From: CAZQWJ01 sp964597265
GTDB taxonomy: Bacteria; Patescibacteriota; 4484-211; JAGQKX01
Length of the DNA stretch: 25,156 nt
Assembly: GCA_964597265.1 (NCBI GenBank)
Contig: CAZQWJ010000013.1
Coordinates: 1-25,156, forward strand
Direction: 5' to 3'
Positions 23,021 to 25,156 of this stretch are shown piece after piece. Each line of letters opens with the position of its first letter. The first letter of the stretch is position 1. The notes under the pieces were generated by a model. It saw only the letters and a list, made by a program, of their open reading frames with translations. It was not told where the DNA came from and did no database searches. Made by a program: the position numbers and the translations under genes.

Positions 23021-23054
23021 TAGGAGATCGTAGATCTTGTAATCTGAATGACAT

Positions 23055-24245
23055 TCACCTTCTTATCAGATCTGTATAGAGTTTTTCAAACTCCTTTACC
23101 AAGTTATTCCAATCATATTGTTTGGCCGTAGTCAGGCCGTTATGGACCAAATGCTCTTTGAATTGTTCATCCGCCAATACTCCCTGGATCGCATTCGCCA
23201 ACTCATGCGCATCAGCGGGGCGCGCAATCAACACGCCATCATGATCAGCAGTAACAACATTATTCACACCTTCCACATCAGCCGCAACTATAGGAATCCC
23301 CGCTGCCATTGCCTCTATCAATACAATACCAAATGATTCTATAAACGACGGAAACACAAACATATCTGCGGCAACATACAATTCAACCAACTCCTGCGGC
23401 GGGAGCTGGTCAAATCGGCCAAACTGACGTGGATACGATCCCAACAGATGTACGTGGTCGTGTAATCCCAGCTCACGAACCCGGGATTTGAGCTGCTCTG
23501 TATCCGCTCCAGCAATGACCAGATGCGGCCGCATCCCTCTCTGATGGAGCAATGAGAGTGCGTTCAAGAGTGTCGGGTAGTTCTTTTTGGGGTGATTGCG
23601 CGCGGTACACAATAGTACCGGCTCATGCGTGAGAATTTGCAACTCTGTGCGTACCTTCTTTTTGATCTGCTCTCTATGCAAAACTGCCTGGTGAAAACGA
23701 TCATACCAAATGCCATTGGGTATAGTAACAATAGACTCCGGTCGGGCATCTGCATCAAGATACGCCGCAGTCATTGCTTCACTGATGGTTACCAGTGCGT
23801 CGGCTTTGACTACTGCTTTGCGGATTTTGCGGTCGGTTCTCTTATCCAAGCGCAACCCATACCCAATCTCCGGCATACGTTGGATATCCTTGCCTGTTGC
23901 ACTGATAACCACCGGTACATTGACAAACCGTTTTGCCAAAACCGCCGCATACCCTGGTGGATACGTCACAAACACCTGCCACACGTCAAACTGATGCTTT
24001 CTCTGCAAATGAATCAGGTTGGACATCATTACATAATCAAACAGCCCAAACCGTACACTACCTCGCGGGATCGCGAGTGGCGTTAAGATATACTTTGGGT
24101 GAAAGGCACGCAAACTAGACGACCCGGGTACAACCATGTGTACCTCATGACCTGCCTGTGACAATGCACTACCGAGATTGTGCATCATGATTTCTGCTCC
24201 CCCCAATCTAGGAAAGAATGTCGAAGAAATAATTGCGATTTTCAT
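23055..24245 (-). CDS. GT4 glycosyltransferase
   Basis: A 396-residue GT-B enzyme. MKIAIISSTFFPRLGGAEIMMHNLG is a standard GT4 start with the Gly-Gly loop. The linker segment PNGIWYDRF leads into the donor domain with LLCTARNHPKKNYPTLLNAL, LVIAGADTEQL and HVHLLGSYPR. The E-x7-E pair is Glu303/Glu311 in FIESFGIVLIEAMAAGIPIV. The frame is open to 24269, but the Met at 24245 starts the conserved sequence and overlaps the methyltransferase stop in ATGA (24242-24245), so I chose it. It is the last gene of the run entering from the right edge. The next strong terminator is at 22877-22909. Confidence 0.88.
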   Translation of the reverse strand: MKIAIISSTFFPRLGGAEIMMHNLGSALSQAGHEVHMVVPGSSSLRAFHPKYILTPLAIPRGSVRFGLFDYVMMSNLIHLQRKHQFDVWQVFVTYPPGYAAVLAKRFVNVPVVISATGKDIQRMPEIGYGLRLDKRTDRKIRKAVVKADALVTISEAMTAAYLDADARPESIVTIPNGIWYDRFHQAVLHREQIKKKVRTELQILTHEPVLLCTARNHPKKNYPTLLNALSLLHQRGMRPHLVIAGADTEQLKSRVRELGLHDHVHLLGSYPRQFGRFDQLPPQELVELYVAADMFVFPSFIESFGIVLIEAMAAGIPIVAADVEGVNNVVTADHDGVLIARPADAHELANAIQGVLADEQFKEHLVHNGLTTAKQYDWNNLVKEFEKLYTDLIRR

Positions 24246-24922
24246 ATTTTCTGTGCAACCACAACCCAATTAAGTGCGTCACGTTTGTCTATCCAGTCAA
24301 AGCCTCTGCCTAATAGATAAAAACACACATTCCACGGAATCAATACTATCGTTGCCAAACGATTGCGTATGGTTGGCGGAAGCGGTTTGAAGATAAACAA
24401 GAGTTTGAAAAACAGCACATCGCTCATACGCTGCCCGATCATGCTGAAAACCCCGCCAGAACGCTCCAACTCTTTGATTTCAAAACCAGCCTCTGTTAAT
24501 AGATTGCGCAGGCTGTGCGGGGTATAACGCCAAAAATCATATGGCTCATAATGCAAACACCACATCATGGGCACCGTGATATACACATGCCCGCCAGGCT
24601 TGAACACACGGTGAATTTCTCGCAAAACGGCTTGTGGTTCGTATACATGTTCCAATACCTCGTTACACAATACCGAATCAAAGCTCTCGTTATCAACGGC
24701 AATATCAGTCGCATTACCCAAAATATCCGGGTTGACCGCAGGATCATTGTCCTGTCCGACATATTCCGTCACGGTCTGAGGTAAAAACTGTCCAAACGGA
24801 CGTTTGCCGCACCCTACATCCAATACGCGTCCGGTGATATATCGCGGCGCGAACTTTTTGAACTTTTCTCTCAAAAGTGTCTTACTGATGAATAAAAACG
24901 AGCTCAGCAAATCCTTGTCCAT
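24242..24922 (-). CDS. Class I SAM-dependent methyltransferase (Methyltransf_11 type)
   Basis: A 226-residue methyltransferase. Motif I is VLDVGCGKRPFG (33-44), the acidic second strand follows in YVGQDNDP, and the post-I region is FDSVLCNEVLEHVYEP, which is typical of Methyltransf_11/23 proteins. YEPYDFWRYTPHSLRNLLTEAGFEI is characteristic of a group common in surface-glycan clusters. A hydrophobic C-terminal part (ATIVLIPWNVCFYLLGRGFDW) may touch the membrane. The target could be a sugar or lipid-linked intermediate; this is an inference from context. The gene starts 1 base after the preceding stop and overlaps the following GT4 gene by 4 bases. Confidence 0.85.
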   Translation of the reverse strand: MDKDLLSSFLFISKTLLREKFKKFAPRYITGRVLDVGCGKRPFGQFLPQTVTEYVGQDNDPAVNPDILGNATDIAVDNESFDSVLCNEVLEHVYEPQAVLREIHRVFKPGGHVYITVPMMWCLHYEPYDFWRYTPHSLRNLLTEAGFEIKELERSGGVFSMIGQRMSDVLFFKLLFIFKPLPPTIRNRLATIVLIPWNVCFYLLGRGFDWIDKRDALNWVVVAQKI

Positions 24923-24923
24923 G

Positions 24924-25156
24924 TTATCTTTTTCTCAAAGAGACTATTTTTTGCACTAATAATGTATATACCTCTTGGTTATTCTTTCGTATCAGTGCCA
25001 TATACAACAGCATGAATCCGGCGAAACACACAACCCGCACCACCAACGACGTATTGGCTATTAATAGCAACAATAGCGGACTAAAAAGATACGCATTGTG
25101 GTTAATCACATCAACACCGTAATTGCGCCGTATCACCACTAACGTGTACACAAGTC
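24924..25156 (-). CDS. C-terminal end of a membrane protein, probably Wzx-type flippase (partial)
   Basis: The open frame continues to the right edge, so the start is outside the window. The visible 76 or so residues hold two hydrophobic helices (YLFSPLLLLLIANTSLVV and VVCFAGFMLLYMALI) and end with a short basic tail (VQKIVSLRKR). A final helix pair plus a charged tail after a short soluble turn is how many Wzx/MurJ-like polysaccharide flippases end. The cluster has no other Wzx, which favours this reading, but the fragment is too short to be sure. It is followed after 1 base by the methyltransferase gene. Confidence 0.5.
   Translation of the reverse strand, partial: LVYTLVVIRRNYGVDVINHNAYLFSPLLLLLIANTSLVVRVVCFAGFMLLYMALIRKNNQEVYTLLVQKIVSLRKR

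Overview
The window looks like part of the chromosome of a Candidate Phyla Radiation (Patescibacteria) bacterium. This is an inference from gene content and architecture, not from a marker gene. It rests on a DUF4012 membrane-anchored protein, a short RecO without zinc cysteines, a single-chain glycyl-tRNA synthetase, very tight packing with ATGA stop/start overlaps, few Shine-Dalgarno sequences, and a large envelope-glycan cluster. TGA is used as a stop in many genes, so this is not one of the lineages that recode TGA as glycine.

Region 1 (1-6.5 kb) is a mosaic accessory zone. It holds the end of an unidentified gene, a core fragment of an AlkC/AlkD-type alkylation-repair gene abutting an RBBP9-like serine hydrolase, a YcaQ/AlkX-type DNA glycosylase, and two divergent small-molecule kinases. 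A decayed copy of the start of one kinase gene lies nearby. It also holds a THUMP-domain RNA methyltransferase and a RelB/RelE-type toxin-antitoxin pair. A family of short hairpin repeats (all ending in ATGAC) is scattered here and again near 13.3 kb.

Region 2 (6.5-11 kb, minus strand) runs DUF4012 protein, recO, glycyl-tRNA synthetase, NYN-domain protein, with overlaps or gaps of a few bases. It is probably one transcript.

Region 3 (11-25.2 kb) is a surface-polysaccharide cluster, almost all on the minus strand. It includes an initiating polyprenyl glycosylphosphotransferase, a UbiA-type phosphoribosyl-polyprenyl synthase, four GT4 glycosyltransferases and a GT2-GtrA protein (the only plus-strand gene). 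It also has a GT39-like membrane glycosyltransferase, a flippase-like membrane protein, a fused GT2/O-antigen-ligase protein, a methyltransferase, and the end of a probable Wzx-type flippase. Together these can start a lipid-linked glycan, extend it, flip it, and polymerise or ligate it.

Two signals are not explained by the genes. First, the 207-base gap at 22848-23054 carries, on the minus strand, a TTGACA-17-TAGATT promoter. It is followed by a 5' bulged hairpin, an 18-codon ORF whose stop lies in an intrinsic terminator, and then the glycan operon start 30 bases later. This is a candidate attenuator or small RNA. Second, most transcription units have a TATAAT-like box ending only 5-8 bases before the ATG, implying widespread leaderless mRNAs. 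No gene-free stretch exceeds 300 bases; no tRNA, rRNA, CRISPR array or insertion sequence was seen.
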